Assembly: GCA_947463395.1 (NCBI GenBank)
Contig: CANHRV010000066.1
Coordinates: forward strand, 1 to 5,233
Reading direction: 5' to 3'
Length of the DNA: 5,233 nt
Origin: Opitutia bacterium
GTDB lineage: Bacteria > Verrucomicrobiota > Verrucomicrobiia > Opitutales > UBA953
Positions within the stretch are counted from its first letter, which is position 1, and every line of letters starts with the position of its first letter. This document shows positions 1 to 4,910 of this stretch, piece after piece. Position numbers and translations under genes: made by a program. The notes below the pieces were generated by a model, which had not been told where the DNA came from, did not search any database, and saw nothing but the letters and a program-made list of their open reading frames with translations.

Positions 1-366
1 ACTCTGCCCACGAGCCTCGGAAGTATTGGCATTCTTCCTGGTCACATTCCTCTGACAGCGGTGATTGCTGCTGGAGAAGTGGTGGTTTCACTTGCTGGAA
101 AAACGAGCCGTCTGGCGGTCGACCAAGGTTTCGTTCGCGTCGTTTCCGATAAGGTTTCGGTAGTGACTGAAGCCGCGATTGACGAAGCTAAGATTGATTT
201 GTCTGCCATCGAGCAAGCCGAAGAGCGCGCCCGTAAGGCCGTTGAAGCGGCCCGCGGTCAAAAGGATATCGATCCAGTGGAAATTGCGAAGATTGAGCAA
301 ATTCTACGCTTTGCTGCCGTGCAACGCATGGTCAAGGGTCGCAGTTCGAGCGGGTTAAGCGAGTAA
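1..366 (+). CDS. atpC: ATP synthase F1 epsilon subunit, 5'-truncated by window edge
   Basis: This is the C-terminal 121 residues of the F1 epsilon subunit, the rotor protein that links the gamma shaft to the c-ring and can inhibit ATP hydrolysis. The reading frame is open from base 1, so the gene starts to the left. By comparison with E. coli epsilon, about 25 N-terminal residues are missing. The beta-sandwich hallmark IGILPGHIPL lies at visible residues 9-18, followed by the beta strands of the N-terminal domain to about residue 57. The C-terminal part is the expected two-helix domain, a charged helix around 67-86 (EQAEERARKAVEAA) and a second helix at about 91-112. The GTG at 61 is an internal valine codon, not a start. 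The gene normally closes an atp operon, so atpD is expected just upstream. No convincing terminator hairpin follows the stop. Confidence 0.95.
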   Translation, partial: TLPTSLGSIGILPGHIPLTAVIAAGEVVVSLAGKTSRLAVDQGFVRVVSDKVSVVTEAAIDEAKIDLSAIEQAEERARKAVEAARGQKDIDPVEIAKIEQILRFAAVQRMVKGRSSSGLSE

Positions 367-434
367 GCGAGAGAGTCGGTGGATTTTCTTTCCCGCCCTT
401 GGGGTGATGTCTTGCCCGCTATCTGAGCCCAGTT

Positions 435-438
435 AAGG
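435..438 (+). promoter_or_regulatory. Shine-Dalgarno site of the slyX-like gene
   Basis: An AAGG core (within TTAAGG) lies 7 nt before the ATG at 446. It is the only well-placed ribosome binding site I can see before a start codon in this window, and it fixes the start of the small gene. Confidence 0.55.
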
Positions 439-445
439 TTGGCTT

Positions 446-646
446 ATGGAAGACACCATTCGTCAATTGCAGGAGCGTATCACTCATTTGCAGCGACATA
501 TCGAGCAACAGGATCGGGCCTTCTTAGAGCTTTCACTCGAGGTTTCAAAACTCGCTACGCGTTTGGCGCGGGCAGAGTCAAAAGTGCAGCAAATCGGAGA
601 GAGTGAACCGGGTCCGCCCGCCGATGAGCGTCCCCCTCATTGGTAA
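446..646 (+). CDS. slyX: SlyX family small coiled-coil protein
   Basis: This is a 66-residue soluble protein with no signal peptide or membrane segment. Residues 3-50 form one continuous heptad-like coiled coil (for example IRQLQERITHLQRHIEQQ), followed by a proline-rich tail ending in RPPHW. E. coli SlyX has the same plan at about 72 residues: an N-terminal coiled coil and a C-terminal PPHY. The ending and length are the main basis for the call. The molecular function of SlyX is not established in any organism I know of. The ATG at 446 has a good ribosome binding site. It lies 79 nt after atpC and 64 nt before the cupin gene, so it could share a transcript with either. The symbol rests on architecture and the tail motif, not on a search. 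Confidence 0.75.
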   Translation: MEDTIRQLQERITHLQRHIEQQDRAFLELSLEVSKLATRLARAESKVQQIGESEPGPPADERPPHW

Positions 647-710
647 GCGCTAACGACACTTCAGAGTTTGCTTGGCTAAACGGCCCTTTGTTAAAAGATA
701 AATCTGTCGC

Positions 711-1112
711 ATGTCCTCTCCACTTTTTCAGCCCAAGATTGTCGAAAAACCATGGGGTCGAGAAATCTGGTTTGCGGATCAAAAAAATTATGCAGGAAAA
801 ATTTTAGAGGTTAAAGCCGGCAAAAGACTCAGTTTGCAGTATCATGAGCGTAAAACCGAAACGCTTTATTTAATGTCTGGTCGGATGCGTTTAACGTATC
901 GAATACTGAATAGTAACGAAGATCACGCTTCGGTTAAAGTGGGAGGCGAGCATGAGTTTCTTTGGGAGCCAGGATTTTCGGTCCATATTCCCGTACGCAC
1001 CATTCATCGCTTCGAAGCGATTGAGGATAGCGTCTTACTAGAATCATCCACCCCCGATTTAACGGATATCGTTCGTTTACAGGATGATTTTTCACGACCC
1101 CCGCGCGACTAA
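711..1112 (+). CDS. Stand-alone cupin related to type II mannose-6-phosphate isomerase domain
   Basis: This 133-residue single-domain cupin resembles the C-terminal phosphomannose isomerase domain of the bifunctional ManC/AlgA enzymes, without their GDP-mannose pyrophosphorylase domain. Visible family marks are EKPWGRE at residues 12-18, LEVKAGKRLSLQYHERKTE at 32-50, HIPVRTIHRFE at 92-102 and the C-terminal TDIVRLQDDFSR at 118-129. Probable metal ligands are Q43, H45, E50 and H99, matching the QxH...E...H pattern of the fold. It is cytosolic. By family the reaction would be mannose-6-phosphate to fructose-6-phosphate, but short homologues of this kind are often annotated only as cupins, so the substrate is inferred. 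The ATG at 711 sits 12 residues before the conserved KPWG. There is no clear Shine-Dalgarno sequence. The ROK kinase gene starts 3 bp after the stop, so the two are almost certainly co-transcribed. Confidence 0.8.
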   Translation: MSSPLFQPKIVEKPWGREIWFADQKNYAGKILEVKAGKRLSLQYHERKTETLYLMSGRMRLTYRILNSNEDHASVKVGGEHEFLWEPGFSVHIPVRTIHRFEAIEDSVLLESSTPDLTDIVRLQDDFSRPPRD

Positions 1113-1115
1113 TTT

Positions 1116-2075
1116 ATGCGTAAAGTCTTAGCCTTTGATTTAGGTGGAACAAAATTTGCCTTCGGTGTCGTCGCCGAAGACGGCACGGTATTAGGCTCAG
1201 GTCGTGTTGAGACATTGGCTCAAAACGGACCCGACCAAGCGGTTAAGCGCGTCGCTACAGCCGCTCATGAATTGCTGCTAAAATTAAATTTAAAATCGAG
1301 CGACTTATTGGGTATTGGCATCGCCTCGCCAGGACCTCTCGACATTGCACGCGGGTGTGTCGATGGGTCGCCTAATTTACCTGGTTGGACGGGCTATTCG
1401 ATCGAAGGCGAACTTAGCAAGGCATTTGGTTTACCTGCCCGTATTGATAATGATACCAACGCGGCTGCGCTTGGAGAATATTTATTCGGCGCAGGGAAAG
1501 GCCGAAAAAATTTAGTTTATATTACCATCTCCACGGGCATTGGCGGAGGGGCGATTGTAGATGGTCGTCTTATGCGCGGAGCTAACGGCAACGCTGCCGA
1601 ACTCGGTCATATTACTTTAGACATTAAAGGCCCTGCTTGTCCCTGTGGAGGAAATGGTTGTTTCGAAATGTATGCCTCGGGAACAGCGATTGCACGTCGC
1701 ACGCGCGAGGCACTCGCTCACGGTACAACTTCCTCCATTCTATCTTTGGCGGGTAAAGTGGAAAACGTCACAACCCACCACGTGCTTCAAGCCTTGGCGC
1801 AAAACGATCCTCTGGCGAAGAAGATTTGGGATGAAACGACCGAGTATCTTGGACGTGGATTAGCCGTTATCATCGATGTGTTTAATCCCGAAATCATTGT
1901 TGTCGGTGGAGGTGTTACCGCGGCGGGCGATGTACTTTTCAAGCCGATGCGAGAAAAAGCTCTGCGCTACGCCTTCCCGCGCTTGGCGGCCGTTTGTTCG
2001 ATTGTTCCCGCTGGCTTAGGTGGTGACGTGGGCGTTGTGGGCGCCGCCGCCTGTGCTTTCGAAGCTTCGCGTTAA
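1116..2075 (+). CDS. ROK family sugar kinase (probable glucokinase or related hexokinase)
   Basis: This 319-residue cytosolic kinase is full length for the ROK family. The N-terminal phosphate loop is DLGGTKFAFGVV (residues 8-19), and IGIASPGPLD is at 67-76. The catalytic aspartate lies in DNDTNAAALGE (111-121), most likely D113. STGIGGGAIVDG follows at 139-150, and the sugar-binding ELGH is at 162-165. The ROK zinc motif CPCGGNGCFE is at 175-184, giving H165, C175, C177 and C182 as zinc ligands and E184 as a sugar contact. The adenosine-side glycines are in IVVGGGV (261-267). All key residues are intact and no DNA-binding domain precedes the kinase, so it is an enzyme and not a ROK repressor. 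Glucose, fructose, mannose and N-acetyl sugars are all used in this family, and sequence alone does not decide. The upstream cupin suggests a hexose entering through the 6-phosphate pool. Confidence 0.92.
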   Translation: MRKVLAFDLGGTKFAFGVVAEDGTVLGSGRVETLAQNGPDQAVKRVATAAHELLLKLNLKSSDLLGIGIASPGPLDIARGCVDGSPNLPGWTGYSIEGELSKAFGLPARIDNDTNAAALGEYLFGAGKGRKNLVYITISTGIGGGAIVDGRLMRGANGNAAELGHITLDIKGPACPCGGNGCFEMYASGTAIARRTREALAHGTTSSILSLAGKVENVTTHHVLQALAQNDPLAKKIWDETTEYLGRGLAVIIDVFNPEIIVVGGGVTAAGDVLFKPMREKALRYAFPRLAAVCSIVPAGLGGDVGVVGAAACAFEASR

Positions 2076-2079
2076 AACA

Positions 2080-2742
2080 TTACAACCTTTGACGTTTCCA
2101 TCGCGGAATGGGAAAAGAGGTAATCTTGTCTGACGCGACTTCAACGGGGTCGCGTGGGCGCAAATTTTTTGCCTGAGCAGTCGTGACAATAGGGTAGTGG
2201 CGAGCGGCTGTAATGAGTTCGGCGACTTCCCAGCAATTACCAGAATGATTGACCCATTGTGGAGAAGAGAGTCGCCGTAAATCAAAAGGCCGAGAATAAC
2301 TTCTTAAAGTTTTTCGTGGACCCTTGGCGTATTCGTGAAAGTAGGACATCGCTAATTCGCGAATACTTCGATAAATTGGATCGCGCCAGCGAAGACAGAC
2401 ATAATTTGTTTTTGAAATCGCGCCCCAACGACCATTGATTTTAAAGGGAGCGATGACGTGATCCATGTCACGATATGCACTGAAATCCAGCAGTAGAGGA
2501 GGGTGACCATTAAGCCAAAGAGCGAAAGCCGCAATCATCGCTCCTTCGATACAATGAGCACATTGAGCATCGAGTGCACCTTGCACGGATCGAGCGGTGT
2601 CCCCTTGAGGTTCGAAATTTTGCGGAAACTTGGACAAAAAATCCTGAATTTTTCTTGGAGTATCAAGTTTAGCCAAAACTTTAGCATGCTTGAGAGTTAG
2701 GCCTCGTTTCTGTGCTAAGCGAATTCGGACGGAAAGAGACAT
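2080..2742 (-). CDS. Uncharacterised transglutaminase-like protein
   Basis: This is a 220-residue protein with no signal peptide or membrane helix. Residues 61-70 (CAHCIEGAMI) open a predicted helix after a short loop. DFSAYRDMDHVIAPF at 86-100 and GRWGAISKTNY at 104-114 follow. This order of a Cys at a helix start, an Asp-His strand, then a GxW...T/N strand matches the core of transglutaminase-like (papain-fold) proteins, with C64 (or C61), H95 and possibly N113 as the candidate triad. The third residue is uncertain, and a non-enzymatic role is possible. The C-terminal quarter is basic and rich in Arg, Lys and Pro. I chose the ATG at 2742. A TTG at 2781 would add 13 residues (to 233) but is a weaker codon, and conserved-looking sequence begins near the ATG. 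The gene converges on the ROK kinase with only 4 bp between stops and is divergent from the protease gene. Confidence 0.6.
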   Translation of the reverse strand: MSLSVRIRLAQKRGLTLKHAKVLAKLDTPRKIQDFLSKFPQNFEPQGDTARSVQGALDAQCAHCIEGAMIAAFALWLNGHPPLLLDFSAYRDMDHVIAPFKINGRWGAISKTNYVCLRWRDPIYRSIRELAMSYFHEYAKGPRKTLRSYSRPFDLRRLSSPQWVNHSGNCWEVAELITAARHYPIVTTAQAKNLRPRDPVEVASDKITSFPIPRWKRQRL

Positions 2743-2806
2743 GACTCTAATGAAACTAATTTCTCCCACCGACTGGCTCAAGAAGTAAACCGCTCTTTCG
2801 GGTGGC

Positions 2807-2812
2807 TAAAAT
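2807..2812 (+). promoter_or_regulatory. Putative -10 element for the site-2 protease gene
   Basis: TAAAAT matches the sigma-70 consensus -10 at 5 of 6 positions, but no good -35 is seen 16-18 bp upstream. Transcription would start near 2819, about 25 nt before the ATG at 2844. This supports that start over the GTG at 2802, which would lie upstream of the transcript. It is the only promoter-like element I can offer for the plus side of the 101-bp divergent region 2743-2843. Confidence 0.3.
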
Positions 2813-2843
2813 AACTGCAAGTGCCACACTTTACTTTCATCTC

Positions 2844-3545
2844 ATGGAACTCTCTCCTGAAACCATCGACCATATTCGCTGGGGGTCTTTGCAACTTATT
2901 CTGCTCATCGTTTCTGTCGGGCTCCATGAATTTGGGCATGCTTGGGTCGCTGACTTACGTGGCGATCCTTTGCCTCGCGCGCAAGGTCGAGTGACGCTTA
3001 ACCCTCTCGCTCACGCCGACCCCATTGGCACGATTTTAATTCCTGCAGTCATGGTATTCTTAAGCCCTGGCTTCGGTGTCATCGGTTGGGGTAAGCCCGT
3101 GCAAATTTCATTAATGAATCCTAAGACCCGTCGTCTCGATGATATTCTTATCACCTTGGCTGGACCGGCGATGAACATCGTGCTTTGTCTGGCTTTCGTT
3201 ATCATCGGCGTCATCGGCGGTTTAAACCCTAATATCAATCCGAGTTTATCGGGTAGCACACCCAGTGCGACCATGGTTCAGTTTCTTTACATGGGCATTT
3301 TTCTCAATGTCTCTCTGGCTATCTTTAATCTGATTCCCCTGCCACCTTTAGACGGATCACGAATCCTTCTTCGGCTCGGTATTTACACCGAAGAGATGTT
3401 CGAATCCCTCACCCGCTGGAGCTTCCTCATCTTGATTATTCTAATTAATTTGCCGTTTTTCAGAGAATTGATGGTTTCGGCAATGAAGATTGTCGGCCTC
3501 CCTTTTCTCATGCTTTGGGATGTATTATGGCCAATTTTTGCCTAG
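2844..3545 (+). CDS. M50 family site-2 type intramembrane metalloprotease
   Basis: This 233-residue polytopic membrane protein belongs to the short, PDZ-less site-2 protease group. Its first membrane helix carries the zinc motif HEFGH (H28, E29, H32) within SVGLHEFGHAWVA. The third zinc ligand lies in NLIPLPPLDGSR (162-173), D170. Other family marks are RVTLNPLAHADPIG (49-62), GWGKPV (81-86) and LAGPAMN (105-111). Hydrophobic helices fall at about 15-38, 61-82, 103-126, 143-166 and 191-228. Such enzymes cut single-pass membrane proteins inside the bilayer, typically tethered transcription factors or anti-sigma factors. I chose the ATG at 2844. A GTG at 2802 would add 14 residues that look unlike the family N-terminus and would lie upstream of the candidate -10. 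No Shine-Dalgarno is visible. The next gene, 49 bp on, encodes a membrane-tethered HTH protein and is a candidate substrate. Confidence 0.92.
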   Translation: MELSPETIDHIRWGSLQLILLIVSVGLHEFGHAWVADLRGDPLPRAQGRVTLNPLAHADPIGTILIPAVMVFLSPGFGVIGWGKPVQISLMNPKTRRLDDILITLAGPAMNIVLCLAFVIIGVIGGLNPNINPSLSGSTPSATMVQFLYMGIFLNVSLAIFNLIPLPPLDGSRILLRLGIYTEEMFESLTRWSFLILIILINLPFFRELMVSAMKIVGLPFLMLWDVLWPIFA

Positions 3546-3594
3546 TTTTTAGCCGAGGCTTGCCAATTTCGATATCTCCTTTGATTCTTCTGCT

Positions 3595-3993
3595 ATGCAA
3601 ACTCTCGGCGAAAAACTACAGGAAGCACGTCAGCGCCTTGGTGTGACGATTCGTGAAGCAGCTGAAGTGACTAAACTCCGTACGGACTACCTCCAAGCGA
3701 TGGAAGCGAATCAATTCGAGTCTATCCCCTTGGCTGATGTTTATAAGCGAGGTTTTGTTAAACTCTATGCACGCTACCTCCGTCTTGATGACGAAAAAGC
3801 CTGTGCGGATTATAATGCTCATCATGCGGTTCGCGTAGCCCGCCGTCCGCTCGATGTTGCCGCCATCGAAGAAGAAGTGACTTACTCACCTCCTCCTCCA
3901 GTCGCTAATTTCTCCAATCAGGATATCGTTATCTGGGCGGTTACGGGTATTGGCATCATTGCCATCTTCTGGTTGCTCTTTAGCATTCTCTAG
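3595..3993 (+). CDS. RodZ-type HTH protein with C-terminal membrane anchor
   Basis: This 132-residue protein has an N-terminal Cro/RodZ-type helix-turn-helix domain at about residues 2-65. GEKLQEARQRLGVTIREAAE, then TKLRTDYLQAMEANQFESIP and VYKRGFVKLYARYL, are the classic HTH_25 pattern seen in RodZ. A linker of about 40 residues follows, with a PPPP stretch at 99-102. A single membrane helix at 111-131 (IVIWAVTGIGIIAIFWLLFS) ends the protein. The arrangement implies the HTH in the cytoplasm and the C-terminus barely emerging outside. RodZ proper (over 300 residues in E. coli) continues into a periplasmic domain, which is absent here, and the stop is clean with no sign of frameshift. It could serve MreB-linked cell-shape roles like RodZ or be a membrane-tethered regulator. 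There is no Shine-Dalgarno before the ATG. I leave the symbol blank because RodZ function is not assured. Confidence 0.85.
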   Translation: MQTLGEKLQEARQRLGVTIREAAEVTKLRTDYLQAMEANQFESIPLADVYKRGFVKLYARYLRLDDEKACADYNAHHAVRVARRPLDVAAIEEEVTYSPPPPVANFSNQDIVIWAVTGIGIIAIFWLLFSIL

Positions 3994-4044
3994 AAACGTC
4001 TGTCACAGTTGACGATGGCCACGAGTTGAGCATAGTGAGGGGTC

Positions 4045-4662
4045 GTGCCCCCCCGCTTGGATCATCGCGTGCTTGTGCTCAATCGCCTCTGGCAACCGGT
4101 GAATATTGTCGGCGTTTTACGAGCGATGAATTTACTTTTTCGCGGTCGTGCTTCGGTCGTGCATTCAGATGAATCAGGACACCGCGTCTTTTCTGCCACA
4201 GAGTGGGTTGCCCATTCTTTAGCCGTACCTCCACCCGAAGCCCAAGCGATTCGTTCGCCCTGCATCGTATTACGAATGCCACGCGTGCTTTTATTAGGTG
4301 CTTATGATCGCGTGCCTCGTCGCGAGATTCGCTTTAGTCGACGCAATGTTTACCTACGCGATGGCCATCAGTGCCAATACTGTGGTCGCGGATTTCGCGA
4401 AGAAGAACTTAATTTGGATCACGTTGTCCCGCGCGATGTGGGAGGTAAAACGAGTTGGGAAAATATTGTGACGGCTTGTGTGCGATGTAATTCACGAAAA
4501 GCAAATCGTCTGCCCGAACAAGCAGGTATGACCTTGCACCGTCCGCCGACCAAGCCCAAGTGGAGATTGGTGGTTGCTTCCTCGCTTGCTCCCGAAGAAT
4601 TGGATTCCTGGAGGGAGTTTTTAGAAGTCGCTCCCGTTGGCCAAGTGCCTTGGCGAACTTAA
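4045..4662 (+). CDS. HNH endonuclease-domain protein
   Basis: This 205-residue protein is of the common chromosomal HNH type. The N-terminal part holds RVLVLNRLWQPVNIVGVLRA (8-27), a conserved leader of this family. The nuclease core runs from about 99 to 160: CQYC (C110, C113), NLDHVVPR (D125, H126), GGKTSWENIVTACVRCN (133-149, with N140, C145 and C148), then RKANRLPEQAGM. The two CxxC pairs form the structural zinc site, and H126 with N140 are the HNH residues. The catalytic site looks intact. Such genes are usually single-copy chromosomal loci of unknown biological role and not restriction or homing enzymes. The GTG start at 4045 is the first possible start after an in-frame stop at 4036. 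A GTG at 4069 would still keep the conserved leader. Seven C residues directly follow the chosen start. The stop is 9 bp from the convergent tRNA gene. Confidence 0.88.
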   Translation: MPPRLDHRVLVLNRLWQPVNIVGVLRAMNLLFRGRASVVHSDESGHRVFSATEWVAHSLAVPPPEAQAIRSPCIVLRMPRVLLLGAYDRVPRREIRFSRRNVYLRDGHQCQYCGRGFREEELNLDHVVPRDVGGKTSWENIVTACVRCNSRKANRLPEQAGMTLHRPPTKPKWRLVVASSLAPEELDSWREFLEVAPVGQVPWRT

Positions 4663-4671
4663 GTTTACCTT

Positions 4672-4745
4672 TGGTGCGGGTAACCAGATTCGAACTGGTG
4701 TCACCACTTTGGAAGAGTGGGGTCCTGCCACTGAACGATACCCGC
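4672..4745 (-). tRNA. tRNA-Gly (anticodon UCC)
   Basis: A complete cloverleaf reads on the minus strand. The acceptor stem is GCGGGTA/TACCCGC, with a D arm GTTC/GGAC (one T-G pair) and a loop containing GG. The anticodon stem is CCACT/AGTGG with loop CTTCCAA, placing the UCC anticodon at 4711-4713. The T arm is ACCAG/CTGGT with loop TTCGAAT. The mature body is 71 nt (4675-4745), followed by an encoded CCA at 4672-4674. The anticodon assigns it to glycine, reading GGA and GGG codons. The discriminator base is A73, whereas E. coli tRNA-Gly has U73. The gene stands alone and converges on the HNH gene. Confidence 0.97.
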
Positions 4746-4762
4746 GTAACCAAGGAGGGTTT

Positions 4763-4790
4763 ACTATCCTTTGGCCAACGCCGAGGTCAA
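4763..4790 (-). promoter_or_regulatory. Probable sigma-70 type promoter of tRNA-Gly
   Basis: On the minus strand, TTGACC (4785-4790) matches the -35 consensus at 5 of 6 positions. GATAGT (4763-4768) matches the -10 consensus at 4 of 6. They are separated by 16 bp. The -10 ends 17 bp before the tRNA 5' end, which gives a short leader of about 10 nt, normal for a tRNA gene. Confidence 0.6.
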
Positions 4791-4842
4791 GCCTCTCTCC
4801 GACCTATTCCCCCTGAATACCCGCAGAAATTGACCTCAGCGT
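4778..4842. repeat. 13-bp inverted repeat in the divergent tRNA-Gly / peptidase intergenic region
   Basis: TTGACCTCGGCGT on the minus strand (4778-4790) and TTGACCTCAGCGT on the plus strand (4830-4842) agree at 12 of 13 positions. They face outward around 39 bp. The minus copy includes the tRNA -35 hexamer. The plus copy is 68 bp before the peptidase ATG and would make a 5-of-6 -35 for that gene, but no good -10 follows 16-18 bp on. It could be a pair of mirrored promoters or a shared regulator site. Confidence 0.5.
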
Positions 4843-4910
4843 CATCGGCTTCTTCGCTTTTCCGACCGCTTTGCACTTTCCGCCAGCCAGACCTTCGACA
4901 TCGTGACCAC

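Noticed and set aside
665..705. Possible promoter before the cupin gene (TTGCTT and an AT-rich TTAAAAGATAAA stretch)
   Set aside because: The hexamers match poorly or the spacing is off (18-19 bp), so it is not strong enough to list as a feature.
2060..2069. 10-bp palindrome CGAAGCTTCG at the end of the ROK gene
   Set aside because: It leaves no usable loop, has no following T tract, and encodes the protein's last residues. It looks like chance.
2016..2285. Minus-strand open frame overlapping both the ROK and the transglutaminase-like genes
   Set aside because: It overlaps two better-supported genes in another frame and shows no family motif.
2747..2760. Direct repeat CTAAT-GAAA-CTAAT upstream of the minus-strand gene
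   Set aside because: Two 5-base copies in AT-rich intergenic DNA are expected by chance.
2743..2781. Start of the transglutaminase-like gene at TTG 2781 (233 residues)
   Set aside because: TTG is a weak start with no Shine-Dalgarno, and the ATG at 2742 retains all conserved-looking sequence. I keep it only as an alternative.
4041..4162. Three copies of GGTCGTGC around the HNH gene 5' end
   Set aside because: They have irregular spacing, two lie in coding sequence, and codon use explains them.
4640..4654. Perfect hairpin GCCAAG-TGC-CTTGGC at the 3' end of the HNH gene
   Set aside because: The stem is only 6 bp, lies inside coding sequence, and is not followed by a T run on either strand, so it does not qualify as an intrinsic terminator.
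4409..4753. Minus-strand open frame of 114 codons covering the tRNA and the HNH 3' end
   Set aside because: It is antisense to a well-supported HNH gene and reads through the tRNA-Gly itself, so it is a spurious frame.
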